A DNA stretch of 64,000 bases from Pseudonocardia sp. CNS-004 (GCA_001942185.1 MKJV01000090.1:62001-126000), one strand, 5' to 3'; positions 1 through 9,141 are shown, counted from the first letter of the stretch. Translations and numbers: made by a program. The notes: generated by a model not told the origin, from the sequence alone.

Positions 1-476
1 CGCACCGTTTCCGGCACCCGGAACCACGCCTTGCCGTGCGGGAGCACGGTGCCGGCGTGCGAGTCGTTGCCCAGCGCCACCGCGAACGCACCGATGGCGC
101 CGTGCACGGGCGTGTGGCTGTCGGAGCCCACGACGATCCCGCCGGGGCGCACCAGCCCGCGCTGCACGACGGCGTGGTGGATGTTGCCGTTGCCGCAGTC
201 CAGGAGGTGGGTGCCGGTGCGCCGGGCCCACTCCCGGTTGGCCTGAAGCATCGCCGCGGCGTCCTCCGTGGGTGGCGAGAAGTGGTGGTCGAACACCATC
301 GCCACCCGCTCCGGGTACCGGACCTCCCCACCGACCTGCTTGTCGAACACGCGCGACGTCAGGTAGCCGCTCAGGTCGTGCATGATCAGCAGGTCGACCT
401 CGGCGACGACCACGTCGCCGGGCTCCACCGACCGGCGACCGCTCGCCCGCGCCAGGATCTTCTCGACCATGTTCAT
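1..476 (-). CDS. Aconitase/isopropylmalate dehydratase-like large subunit, N-terminal part (runs off the window)
   Basis: Only the first ~158 codons are present; the 3' end lies beyond base 1. The reading frame begins MNMVEKILARASG, and its ATG (476-474) overlaps the TGA of the upstream gene in an ATGA. The segment GSDSHTPVHGAIGAFA matches the substrate-loop motif of the LeuC/aconitase superfamily. The three cluster-binding cysteines would lie in the missing part. It is a paralogue of the next gene, not a piece of it, because both have their own N-terminal start and motif. Members isomerise hydroxy-di/tricarboxylates by dehydration and rehydration. Two adjacent large subunits with one small subunit suggest two sequential isomerisations or a heteromeric enzyme; the substrate is unknown. 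Confidence 0.75.
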   Translation of the reverse strand, partial: MNMVEKILARASGRRSVEPGDVVVAEVDLLIMHDLSGYLTSRVFDKQVGGEVRYPERVAMVFDHHFSPPTEDAAAMLQANREWARRTGTHLLDCGNGNIHHAVVQRGLVRPGGIVVGSDSHTPVHGAIGAFAVALGNDSHAGTVLPHGKAWFRVPETV

Positions 477-1735
477 GCCAGCAGCTCCTGCGGGTCGCTG
501 ATCACACCACGCACGGCCGTCGCCGCCGCCGTGGCCGGGCTGCCCAGGTAGATGCGGCTGTGGTAGCTGCCCATCCGGCCCTGGAAGTTGCGGTTGGCCG
601 TGGAGAACGTGACCTCCCCGTCGGCCATCGCGCCGCCGACGCCCGCGCACGCCCCGCACCCGGGGTTGGTGATCGTCGCGCCCGCCGCCAACAGCGTGGA
701 GACGATCCCGTCGCTCGCGGCCTTCGCCATGATCCGGCTCGACGCCGGCGTGACGATCAGCCGCACGCCCGGTGCCACGGTCTTCCCGGCGAGCACGTCG
801 GCCGCGATCGCGAGGTCGTCGTACTTCGCGTTGGCGCACGAGCCGATGAACACCTGGTCGACCTTCGTCCCGGCCACCTCCGTCACCGGCACCACGTTGT
901 CGACGGTGTGCGGCACGGCCACCTGGGCCACGAGCGAACGCCCGTCCACCCGCTCCACCTGCCGGTACTCCGCGTCCGGGTCGGGCAGCAGCACCTCGTA
1001 GGAGGCCGGGTCGGCGCCCGCCTCGTCGAGGTACGCCCGCGTCGTGGCGTCGGGCGGCACGAACGCGTTCTTCGCCCCCATCTCCATCGCGAGGTTGCAG
1101 AGCGTCATCCGCTCCGACACCGACATCGCCTCGACGTAGCTGCCGTGGAACTCCACCGAGCAGTACGTGGCCCCGTCGGCGCCGATGTCGCCGATCAGCC
1201 GCAGCATGACGTCCTTGGCGTACGTCCCGCGCGCGAGCGGCCCGTCCACCTCCACCCGGATCGACTCCGGCACCTTCATCCAGAGCTTGCCCGTGACCCA
1301 GGTGGCGGTGATCTCGCTGAACCCCACGCCGGTGCCGAACGCGCCCAGTGCCCCGTAGATCGTGGAGTGCGAGTCGGTGCCGATGATCACCTCGCCCGGC
1401 TTCACGAGGCCGCGCTCCATCAGTACGACGTGCGCGATCCCCGCGTTGACGTCGAAGAACTTCCTCACCCCGCTGCGCTGCGCGAAGTCGCGGCACAGGG
1501 CGTGGTAGCCGGCCGTCTTCGCGTTGTCGGCCGGGGCGATGTGGTCCATGACCATCGCGATCCGGTCGACGTCGTACAGCTCCGGCCACCCCATCCGCTC
1601 GAGCGTGCGGATGCAGCGCCAGCTCGCGGTGTGGCTCATGTAGAGATCGGGGAAGGCGTCCACGATCTGGCCCGGGACCAGGTCCTTCTCCCCCGACGCC
1701 CGCTCCAGGGCCTTCTGTGCGAACGTCCTACCCAC
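473..1735 (-). CDS. 3-isopropylmalate dehydratase/aconitase-family large subunit (LeuC-like)
   Basis: The intact 420-residue protein carries the LeuC/aconitase hallmarks. GTDSHSTIYGALGAF lies near residue 120. The three [4Fe-4S] ligands are Cys300 (FIGSCAN) and Cys360/Cys363 (NPGCGACAG). The length fits the single-domain large subunits of the LeuC group. It overlaps the small-subunit gene by 8 bases and ends in an ATGA overlap with the next large-subunit gene, so the three are translationally coupled. Because the operon contains a transporter, M24 proteins and a cyclodeaminase-like enzyme rather than leu genes, a catabolic dehydratase/isomerase acting on a non-leucine substrate is more likely than leucine synthesis. 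That assignment is inference. Confidence 0.85.
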   Translation of the reverse strand: MGRTFAQKALERASGEKDLVPGQIVDAFPDLYMSHTASWRCIRTLERMGWPELYDVDRIAMVMDHIAPADNAKTAGYHALCRDFAQRSGVRKFFDVNAGIAHVVLMERGLVKPGEVIIGTDSHSTIYGALGAFGTGVGFSEITATWVTGKLWMKVPESIRVEVDGPLARGTYAKDVMLRLIGDIGADGATYCSVEFHGSYVEAMSVSERMTLCNLAMEMGAKNAFVPPDATTRAYLDEAGADPASYEVLLPDPDAEYRQVERVDGRSLVAQVAVPHTVDNVVPVTEVAGTKVDQVFIGSCANAKYDDLAIAADVLAGKTVAPGVRLIVTPASSRIMAKAASDGIVSTLLAAGATITNPGCGACAGVGGAMADGEVTFSTANRNFQGRMGSYHSRIYLGSPATAAATAVRGVISDPQELLA

Positions 1736-2240
1736 GTTGTCCTGCCTCCGCTTCCCGCATGAGGTACGGGATGAGCCCGCCCGCCTCCAAGATCACGCGC
1801 AGCCCGGGCGGGTACGGCGCGAACGTGAACGTCCCGGACCCGACCGTGACGGTCCCGGCCGTGTAGTCGACGAGCACCTCGCCGCCGTCCTCGATCGCGT
1901 CCACGGCGTCCGGGCACTCCACGGCCACGAGCCCGGTGTTGATCGCGTTGCGGAAGAACACCCGCGAGAACGATCTCGCGACCACCGCACCGATCCCGGC
2001 CCCGATCAGGCAGGTCGAGGCCTGCTCGCGGGCGCTGCCGCACCCGAAGTTGCGCCCGGCCACCACCACGGCGCTCTCCCGCAGCCGTTGCTGGACCTCC
2101 GGTCCGAGCGGCTCGAACGCGTGCTCGGCCAGCTCTGCCGGGTCGATGCTCACGAGGTAGCGGCCCGGGATGATCACGTCGGTGTTGACGTCGTCGCCGA
2201 AGACGATCGCCCGCCCACCGACGGCAGTACTCATGCTCAC
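1728..2240 (-). CDS. 3-isopropylmalate dehydratase-like small subunit (LeuD-like)
   Basis: The protein has 170 residues, the usual length for stand-alone small subunits of archaeal/bacterial LeuD-type enzymes. Near the N terminus GDDVNTDVIIPGRYL matches the LeuD opening motif, and NFGCGSAREQA (about residue 66) matches the swivel-domain signature NFGCGSSREHA. It forms the substrate-recognition swivel domain for a LeuC-type partner. Its start overlaps the stop of the preceding cyclodeaminase-like gene (ATGA at 2240-2237). A second in-frame ATG two codons later is an alternative start. Two adjacent large subunits could both use this one small subunit. Confidence 0.85.
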   Translation of the reverse strand: MSMSTAVGGRAIVFGDDVNTDVIIPGRYLVSIDPAELAEHAFEPLGPEVQQRLRESAVVVAGRNFGCGSAREQASTCLIGAGIGAVVARSFSRVFFRNAINTGLVAVECPDAVDAIEDGGEVLVDYTAGTVTVGSGTFTFAPYPPGLRVILEAGGLIPYLMREAEAGQRG

Positions 2241-3315
2241 GGGCTCGTCTCCTCGAGGAACCAGTCGGTCGGCACCTCGTGCCCCAGCCCGCGCTCCTCG
2301 GCGAGCGCGAGCGCCCGTGCGCAGACCGCGGCGAACTGCAGGCCCATGCCGGTGTTGTTGGCGAAGATCGTGGTCTCGCCGTCGCGCGTGCGGCCCGGCT
2401 GCGCACCCGCGAGCACGTCACCCAGCTCGTGGATGTCGTCCCAGGCCATCCGGCCGCGCTCGACGGGGCCGAGGATGTCGTACTGCTTGTCGTGGTGCAC
2501 CTGCTCACGCGACAGCACCACGATCCGGTCGGCCTTGTCGAACGTCGCGTCGTCGAGCTCGCGGCGGGTCGCGGTGCCGTCCGGCGAGGTGATCGCGGTG
2601 ACGTGGCTGCCCGGTTCGAGCCAGGCGCCCTCGAAGCACGGGTCCATCGCCGCGGTGGCGCACGTGACGATCCGGCAGCCTCGACGGCCCCGCGCGGGTC
2701 GTCGACGGCGACGATCCGCTTGCCGGTGCGCTCGCTCCAGGTGGCCGCGAACTTCTCCCGGTTGGCCGGCGTCGGGCTGTAGACCCGCACCTCCTCGATC
2801 TCCGGCCGCACCATGAGCAGGCACTCCAGGTGCGCCTCGGCCTGCCAGCCCGAACCGAACATCCCCGCGACGGTGACGCCGGTGGGAGCCAGCTCCCGGA
2901 TGCCGAGCGCCGACGTCGCGCCGACCCGCATCTTCTGGATCACCGAGTCGTGCAGGATCGCGAGCGGCTCCAGGGTGGTGAGGCTGTAGAGCGTCACGAG
3001 CCCGACGTAGCGCCCGCCCGGCGCGGCCGGGATGAGTCTTCTCCGCTGCACGCCGTTCGCGAGCGTCTCGACACCGGCGATGTCGGAGGTGATCCGCAGC
3101 GCCCACACGCCGCTGCCGACCGTGCCCCCTTCCTGCGACTTGAACCGGAACCGGAAGCCGGGGTGGCGCTCGTCCTCCACCGGGAAGTAGGTGTGGTTGC
3201 GCGGGCGGTTGGCGCCCTTGCCCTCGGCGAGCTCGACGTAGGCGGTCTCCAGGGCCGACAGGCACTCGGCAGGCGTGAGGACCTGCTCGACGTCGGCGTT
3301 GGACAGGACTCTCAC
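2237..3315 (-). CDS. Ornithine cyclodeaminase/mu-crystallin family protein (one frame slip)
   Basis: The start is a GTG at 3315 in a GTGA overlap with the upstream M24-like gene. The N-terminal part reads VRVLSNADVEQVLTPAECL and contains the Rossmann-like segment GVTVAGMFGSGWQAEAHLECL, typical of the ornithine cyclodeaminase/mu-crystallin family (NAD(P)-dependent cyclodeaminases, ketimine reductases and amino-acid dehydrogenases). The frame changes near 2685, where GAVEAA is followed in another frame by RIVTCATAAMDP. Restoring one base gives a normal ~359-residue protein. The motif IVTCATA marks the end of the nucleotide-binding domain. The likely role is reduction or deamination of an amino acid intermediate freed by the neighbouring M24 proteins. 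The exact substrate cannot be read from sequence. Confidence 0.8.
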
Positions 3316-4684
3316 GACGCCTCCACGGGGACCGTCTCGGTGACGGCGACGCGCCCGCCGTCGGGGAAGAGCACCTCGACACCGACCACGACCACCGCGC
3401 CGGCCGGGAGCGGCTCGGCGGAGTCGGCGTAGTCGCCGCCGGTGGACAGATCGGCCTGGTGCACGACCGTCGCCGAGCCGACCGCACCCGCCGGCAGTCC
3501 GGTCAGCGCCCGCTCCGCCACGGCGGCCGGAGCGGAGGCCGCGACGCCGGGAGCCACGGCCGCGACCGCCGCGGCCAGCGCCGCCCGCAGGCCCGCCACC
3601 CACGGCGCATCGGCGCCGTCGACCAGCCGCGCGCCGCGCACCCAGCAGAACCGGTACTGCCCGGTGACGTCCACCGCGGCCACCCCGTCCGGGCCGTGGA
3701 CGACCTCGGCCAGCACGTCGGTGAACCCCGCCCCGCGCAGCGCCCGCTCGACGAGGCGATCCGCTCGTCCTCGGCAGCGCCCGCCGCCGCCGCGAGTGCG
3801 CCGTCCAACTGCGCCTGCGCCGCGCTCAGCAGCGCCCGCTCCGCCGCGGACGGCACCAACCGCTGCTCCCGCACCAGCCCGCCGACCTCGGCCAGCACGT
3901 CGGTGAACCCCGCCCCGCGCAGCGCCCGCTCGACGAGGGCGATCCGCTCGTCCTCGGCAGCGCCCGCCGCCGCCGCGAGTGCGCCGTCCAACTGCGCCTG
4001 CGCCGCGCTCAGCAGCGCCCGCTCCGCCGCGGACGGCACCAACCGCTGCTCCCGCACCAGCCCGCCGACCTCGGCCAGCACGTCGGTGAACCCCGCCCCG
4101 CGCAGCGCCCGCTCGACGAGGGCGATCCGCTCGTCCTCGGCAGCGCCCGCCGCCGCCGCGAGTGCGCCGTCCAACTGCGCCTGCGCCGCGCTCAGCAGCG
4201 CCCGCTCCGCCGCGGACGGCACCAACCGCTGCTCCCGCACCAGCCCGCCGAGCGGCCGGATCTCCCAACCCGGGGCCGCGGCCCGCACCTCCTCGATCGC
4301 CGTGGCCGGCCAGAGTCCGGCGTCGACCAGTCCGAGCACGCCGGGCTCGATCCCTTCGAGGAGGCCTTCGACCAGCGCCGTGAACCCCTTGCCGCTGCGC
4401 AGGTCGGTGAGCGTGGACGAGCGGCGCATCCACGGGTGCACGCGCGGCGAGAGCTTCATGAGGAACGTGGGCTCGCCGACGACCGGGACGGCGAGGATGC
4501 CCTCGTTCCAGTAGAGGCACAGGTTGGTGAGGTAGCCGAGGTCGTCGGAGCGGTGCACGTCGGCGTAGTCGAGGGCGATCGTGACGCCGTCGCCCGCGAG
4601 GCGCCGCTGCACCCGCAGCACCCGCTCCGCCCGTTCCTGCTCCGGCACCTCGGCCGGGTCCAGCACCACCAGCCCGCGTTTCAC
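3312..4684 (-). CDS. Degenerate M24 (creatinase/aminopeptidase P-fold) protein with internal 61-residue triplication
   Basis: The GTG start at 4684 overlaps the stop of the upstream M24 gene (GTGA). The first ~150 residues resemble the creatinase N-terminal domain (KRGLVVLDPAEVPEQERAER onward). The C-terminal half follows the M24 fold but has none of the five metal ligands: DVTGQYRFCWVRGA stands where the D...D pair is expected, and the end reads VEVLFPDGGRVAVTETV. A 61-residue stretch starting GGLVREQRLVPS occurs three times in perfect tandem. One G is missing near 3755 in the last copy, shifting the frame. Without the two extra copies the protein would be ~335 residues. It probably partners the neighbouring M24 protein. 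Confidence 0.65.
3702..4249 (-). repeat. Perfect 183-bp tandem triplication inside the degenerate M24 gene
   Basis: The three units are 4249-4067, 4066-3884 and 3883-3702. The first two are identical over 183 bases. The third differs only by loss of one G in a G run near 3755 (182 bases). Each unit encodes 61 residues in frame, beginning GGLVREQR and ending GFTDVLAEV. At the junctions the flanks share only 'tcg', consistent with a microhomology-mediated duplication. Absence of divergence means a very recent event or an assembly error. Confidence 0.95.
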
Positions 4685-5829
4685 GCCGCCACCCCCTGCG
4701 GCGTCTCGAACAGGACGCGCTCGGTCTCGATCAGCACCTCGTACCCGGTGGCCGTCACGACGACCGGGTCGCCGAGCACGTGGTAGCCGGCGATCGGGGT
4801 GAACGTGTTCGGGTGCACGATGAACACGGCCCGCTCCGGCAGCACCGTGTGGTTGCCCTCGATGATCGGCGTCTCGTCCAGGTGCAGGCCGTGCCCGTGC
4901 CCACGCACCCGGGTGTACTGCGCGCCGCAGTACTCGCCGTAGCCGTACTTGCGGAACACGTCGTTCTCCGCCACCGCCACCTCGTGCGCGGTCACACCGG
5001 GCTTCACCACCGACAGGCCGGCCTCCACGGCCTCGTCGAACAGGTCGAACGAGCGCCGTTGGGCGTCGCTCGCCCGCCCCACCACCGCGGAGCGGCAGAT
5101 CTGCAGCCAGTACCCGTTCATCTGGGGGGTCAGCTCGGTACGCACCATGTCGCCCTCTTCGAGCAGCCGCGGCGTCGGCGCCGTCATGCCGGTCACCTCG
5201 TCCCCACCGGACGCGATGAGCATGAAGTTGTCCTCCGCGCCCAGGCGCTTCAGCTCGGCCTCCACCTCGGCGACGATCCGGTACTCCGGCAACCCGGGCT
5301 CGAGCACGTCGACGAAGCGCTGCCAGCCCGCCGCGCACACCGCCGCCGCCCGGCGCATCTGCGCCAGCTCCCAGTCGCTCTTGACCATCCGCGCGTCGTC
5401 CAGCAACGCGGTGGCCGAGACGACATCGGCGGCCGGCACGGCCGCCGCGACGGCCTCGGAGAGGGCCTGGGGCAGCAGATCCCGCAGAGCGATGCCCACC
5501 CGCGCGGGTGCGAGGTCGCGCAGCCGCTCGGCCAACGCCGCCCCACCCAGGTCGAGCCGGGCGACGTCGGTGACCCAGCCCCGGGCCGCGATCACCCCGA
5601 GGTCCGCCGGCCGCGTGGAGAAGGCCACGGGATCGCCCACGGCGGGGAGCAGCACCAGCGCGGCGCTGCCGCCCACCCGGGCGTCGGACAGGTAGCGGAT
5701 GTTCTCCCGCCGCCACCCCGGCCCGTACGCGAGCAGGACGTCGATGCCCTGCTCGGCCATCGCGGCGCGCACGCGGGAGTAGCGCAGCTCCAGCTCTGCG
5801 GAGTCCGCCTGGTCGGTCGCGTCGGTCAT
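4681..5829 (-). CDS. M24-family peptidase-like C-N hydrolase with altered metal ligands
   Basis: The 382-residue protein has the two-domain layout of M24 proteins, with an N-terminal creatinase domain and a C-terminal pita-bread domain. RGHGHGLHLDETP (about residue 310) corresponds to the GHGIG.x.HE.P motif. The metal-binding Asp pair is replaced: MVRTELTPQMNGYWLQICRS has E and Q where D and D are usual, and HPNTF replaces the EPG segment. Creatinase, which needs no metal, also lacks this ligand set, so a creatinase- or ectoine-hydrolase-like amidine/amide hydrolase is more plausible than a prolidase. The ATG at 5829 overlaps the ATPase stop (ATGA). Confidence 0.8.
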   Translation of the reverse strand: MTDATDQADSAELELRYSRVRAAMAEQGIDVLLAYGPGWRRENIRYLSDARVGGSAALVLLPAVGDPVAFSTRPADLGVIAARGWVTDVARLDLGGAALAERLRDLAPARVGIALRDLLPQALSEAVAAAVPAADVVSATALLDDARMVKSDWELAQMRRAAAVCAAGWQRFVDVLEPGLPEYRIVAEVEAELKRLGAEDNFMLIASGGDEVTGMTAPTPRLLEEGDMVRTELTPQMNGYWLQICRSAVVGRASDAQRRSFDLFDEAVEAGLSVVKPGVTAHEVAVAENDVFRKYGYGEYCGAQYTRVRGHGHGLHLDETPIIEGNHTVLPERAVFIVHPNTFTPIAGYHVLGDPVVVTATGYEVLIETERVLFETPQGVAA

Positions 5830-6634
5830 ACACCTGCCCTTTCTGCTGGCCGGTCGCCGCTCGCGGCCTCTTCCATGCGGATGAAGTCGCGGGTGACCTG
5901 CTTCTCGATCTCGAAGAGGCGGTCGTCCTCCGGCACCCGCGGGTACGGGACGTCGATCGCGATGTCCATGTGCGTGGTGCACGGCCGCGCGGTGACGACG
6001 AGCATGCGGGTGGACAGGAACACCGCCTCGCGGATGTTGTGCGTGACGAACAGGACCGTGCGGCCGGTCGCGCGCCAGATGTCGGTGAACTCCTGGCGCA
6101 GCTTGCGGGCGGTGATCTCGTCCAGCGCGGAGAACGGCTCGTCGGCGAGCAGCAGGTCCGGCTCGATCGCGAGGCCGCGGGCGAGCGCGACGCGCTGCTG
6201 CATCCCGCCCGACAGGCGCAGCGGGTAGTAGTCGCCGAACTCGCCGAGTCCGACGAGGTCGAGGTAGCGCTGCACCCGCCGGTCGGCCTCGTCGCGGGGG
6301 ACGTCGAGCTCGTCCAGCGGCAGCCGCACGTTGTCGCGGACCGTGCGCCACGGCAACAGGCGCGGCTCCTGGAACACCACGCCGATGCGCACGGCCGACC
6401 GGGACCGGACGCTCACGGTGTGCCCGCCCACCGCGATCCGGCCCGACGTCACGTCGTCGAGGCCGTTGATCATGTTGAGGAGGGTGGACTTCCCGCAGCC
6501 GGACGGGCCGAGGATGGACAGCAGGGAGCCGCGCTCCACCGCGACGTTCAACCCGTCGATCACGGTGAGCGGAGGTCCCCGCGCCGCGGGAACTGCTTGC
6601 GGACGTTGTCGATGACGAGGTAGGGCTCAGCCAC
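5826..6634 (-). CDS. ABC importer ATP-binding protein, nitrate/sulfonate/taurine type (SsuB/TauB-like)
   Basis: The intact C-terminal frame begins at ~6563 and holds Walker A GPSGCGKST, a Q-loop region, signature LSGGMQQR, Walker B LLLADEPFSALDE and the H-loop VTHNIREA. This order and the SGGMQQRV form are typical of the nitrate/sulfonate/taurine importer ATPases. The true N terminus (GTG at 6634, reading VAEPYLVIDNVRKQF) is in another frame, joined by a 1-base slip near 6595. With one base restored the protein is 269 residues. It is cytoplasmic and energises the neighbouring permease. Its stop overlaps the M24 start. Confidence 0.85.
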
Positions 6635-6647
6635 GTCGCCTGCTCCT

Positions 6648-7492
6648 TCAGTTCTGCATGGAGGGGCGCCACCGGGTCAGCCAGTGCTCGGTGGGCTTGA
6701 GGATCACGAACTCGATCAGCAGCAGGACGATCGTGAACATGAGCGTCCAGGCGAGGACCTGGGTCATGTTGAACAGCCCGAACCAGTAGCCGAGCTGGTA
6801 GCCCACACCGCTGGAGAGGCCGATGAGCTCGACGACCGTGGCGATCTTCCAGGCCAGTCCGAGCGCGTAGCGCAGCGCGGCGAGCAGGAACGGGATCACC
6901 TGCGGCACCACGAGCTTGCGCAGGATCGAGGACCGGGAGAAGTGGAAGGCCCGGCCCATGCGGATCAGCGAGAGGTCGATGGCCTTCACGCCCTGCCACA
7001 TGTTGATCGCGACGGCGGGCACCGCGGTGCGCCGATGGCGACGATCGCCGCGGCATCGTTGAGGCCGAACCAGAGGATCGCCAGGATGCCGTAGACCACC
7101 GACGGCACGGTGAACGCGACCAGCACCCAGCTGTCGAGGAACTCCTCGCCGAACTTCGACAACCCCATGATCAGACCGATCACGAGGCCACCGGCGACGG
7201 CGATGAGCATGCCCGCCACCACGCGGTACACCGTGGTGCCCAGGTCGACGTAGGTCTCCGGCTCGCCGAGGTTGTCGATCATGGTCGCGACGACCGTCAC
7301 CGGGCCCGGCAGCACGTTCGGCGACAGGAAGAGCGACGCGACGAACCACACGGCGACGAGGGACAGCAGCGACAGCGCGCGCAGCCACACCCCTCGCCAC
7401 GAGCGGCGTTCCGGGGCGACCAGGTCGGCCTCCCCCGCCACGGGGACGACGGGCGCGACCCCCTCGGTCCGTTCGCCGGTGCCGGTGCTCAT
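6648..7492 (-). CDS. ABC importer permease, SsuC/TauC-like (one frame slip)
   Basis: The first half (start 7492) contains transmembrane segments such as ALSLLSLVAVWFVASLF and MLIAVAGGLVIGLIMGL. After a 1-base slip near 7030 the other frame continues AVPAVAINMWQGVKAIDLSL, the coupling-helix region of the SsuC/TauC permease family (BPD_transp_1 type). With one base restored the product is ~281 residues, normal for the family, with about six membrane helices. Its start overlaps the stop of the binding-protein gene (ATGA at 7492-7489), and a 13-base gap separates it from the ATPase. Confidence 0.85.
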
Positions 7493-8548
7493 TCCGCTCC
7501 CGTCCGCAGGTCGGTGCGGAAGAGCCCGTCGGGCACCGCCGGCACGAAGTTGTCGGCGCCGAGCACCGGGATGAGCTGCTCGATGAGCGCGGCCTCGGCG
7601 TCGGCCTGGTCCTGGTTCCAGTCGGTGATGTAGCGCGAGGCCACCCGCTCCTGCAGCAGCTGCGGCGCCCGCGGGTCGGTGAGCTCGATCTTCTTCGCGT
7701 AGTCGGCCCAGACCCCGGCGTCGCTCTGGATGAACGCGACGGTGTCGTCGAGCGCCCCGCTGAACGCGTTGAGCACGCCGCAGTGCGACTCGGCGTAGTC
7801 GTCGGTGGTGGCGGCGAGCACGTGGCCGGGAGGCTTGCCGTAGGTCGCTGGTAGTCCTCGGAGATGTCGCTCAGCACCCGGTAGCGGTCCGAGAGCATCG
7901 CCTGCACGGTGGCCGTGGTGCCGATGAGAGCGGCGTCGATGTTGCCCTCGTCGAGCAGGCCGAGCACGGCGGCGTCCGGGCCCTCGATGATGTCGACGTC
8001 GTTCTCGAGGCTGTCGATGCCGTACTTCCCCTTCGCGACGACCGAGGTGATCGCGAACGTGGCGCTGGAGCGGCCGCCGAAGACGCCGAGCTTGCGCCCG
8101 CGCAGGTCGGCGAAGCTCCGGCGTCCGAGTCGGCGCGCGTGACGACGACGTTGGACGGGCCGGTCAGAACGTCGAAGATCATGGTCCCGCGGCCCTGCTG
8201 CCGTGCCGTGGCCATCGCGGTCAGGCCGCCGAAGCCGACGTCGACGGCCTGCTGGCCGATGGCCGCGTGCAGCGCGGCGGGGTTCTGGAAGGAGCTGACC
8301 TCCAGCCGCAGGTTGTGCTTCTCCGCGAAGCCCTGCTCCTGCATGACGAACGTGACGAGGTCCTGGGCGCCGGGGTTCACCCCCAGCTTCAGGCTCTGCG
8401 GCTCGGTCAGCGGACCGCAGCTCGCCGCCGGGCCCGCCGCCTCGGCGTCTCCCCCACCGCCGCACGCGACGAGCGCGACGCTCACGACGCCCAGCAGTGC
8501 CACCTGCCAGCGCCTCTTCCTGGTCCGATCGGACAGCGAACACTTCAT
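7489..8548 (-). CDS. ABC importer substrate-binding lipoprotein, NMT1/SsuA-like (two frame slips)
   Basis: The ATG at 8548 opens a lipoprotein signal peptide: a basic start, a hydrophobic run and the lipobox LVAC followed by GGGG. The mature protein reads SLKLGVNPGAQDLVTFVMQE and then VDVGFGGLTAMATARQQG, the pattern of NMT1/THI5-like and SsuA-type binding proteins. Slips near 8120 and near 7850 split it over three frames. With two bases restored it is ~353 residues. The C-terminal part ends GLFRTDLRTGAE. It would sit on the outer face of the membrane and deliver an unknown small organic ligand to the permease. Substrate chemistry should match the M24/cyclodeaminase enzymes downstream. Confidence 0.85.
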
Positions 8549-8600
8549 CGTGATCTCCTCTCGCGCCCGGCCGCCGCGTCCGCCGCGGCCGGGGCGGACC

Positions 8601-9113
8601 TCAGGTCTCGGTGAGCCGACCCGCTCCCGCCGCAGCCGTGGTCGGGTCCGGTTGTTGGAAGGAGTCGGTGGCCGCGTCGTAGAGCGCCACCAGCGACTCG
8701 TGCAGCACCTGCCGGTGCTCGTCGGCGACGGCGCGGAGCAGGCGGTCGTTCACCGCCTGGAGCGCCACGTCGCCTGCCTCCTTCGCCTCGCGTCCCTCCG
8801 CGGTCAGGCTCAGCAGCACTTGACGCCGGTTCTGCGGGTTCACCTCCCGGTTCAGCAAGCCGCGGCGCACGAGCCCCTCGACGCTCTCCGAGACGGTCGG
8901 GACGGTCAGGTTGCCGAGCGCCGCGAGCTCCGCCATCGACGCGTGCCCCTCGGAGACACGTCGCAGGAGGCGGTGCTGGCGGTAGGTGAGCGAGGTGCCC
9001 AGCTGCCCGAGCACCCGCCCGTACAGGCGGTTGAGCCGGGCCGACGCCGACACGAGCAGCACGCCGAGATCCTCCCCGCGCCGATCGTCGTGGCTTGCCG
9101 GATTCATGTTCAC
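8601..9113 (-). CDS. MarR-family transcriptional regulator
   Basis: The intact 170-residue protein has a winged-helix segment typical of MarR: LTYRQHRLLRRVSEG, then MAELAALGNLTVPTVSESVEGLVRRGLL, then the wing with NRRQVLLSLTAEGRE. It is the first gene of the minus-strand operon, 52 bases before the binding-protein gene. A perfect 8+1+8 palindrome sits 12 bases upstream of its start codon, so autoregulation and control of the downstream operon are likely. MarR proteins usually repress and are released by a small aromatic or acidic ligand. The inducer here is unknown but should resemble the transported compound. Confidence 0.9.
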   Translation of the reverse strand: MNMNPASHDDRRGEDLGVLLVSASARLNRLYGRVLGQLGTSLTYRQHRLLRRVSEGHASMAELAALGNLTVPTVSESVEGLVRRGLLNREVNPQNRRQVLLSLTAEGREAKEAGDVALQAVNDRLLRAVADEHRQVLHESLVALYDAATDSFQQPDPTTAAAGAGRLTET

Positions 9114-9124
9114 CTCAGTAAGGA

Positions 9125-9141
9125 CCCCTAACAGTTAGGGG
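9125..9141. promoter_or_regulatory. Palindromic operator upstream of the MarR gene
   Basis: CCCCTAAC, a single A, then GTTAGGGG form a perfect inverted repeat centred at 9133. The centre lies 20 bases upstream of the MarR start codon, which would cover a promoter or the transcript start. Size and symmetry fit a MarR dimer site. Ownership by the adjacent regulator is inference from position. Confidence 0.6.

Noticed and set aside
1..476. The two LeuC-like frames as one gene broken by a slip
   Set aside because: Both frames have their own N-terminal start and the same TDSH/SDSH motif, and they meet in an ATGA overlap, so they are tandem paralogues.
3702..4249. Regular repeats suggesting a CRISPR array or coding minisatellite array
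   Set aside because: The units are 183 bp, contiguous, without unique spacers, and in frame with an M24 gene, so this is a tandem duplication.
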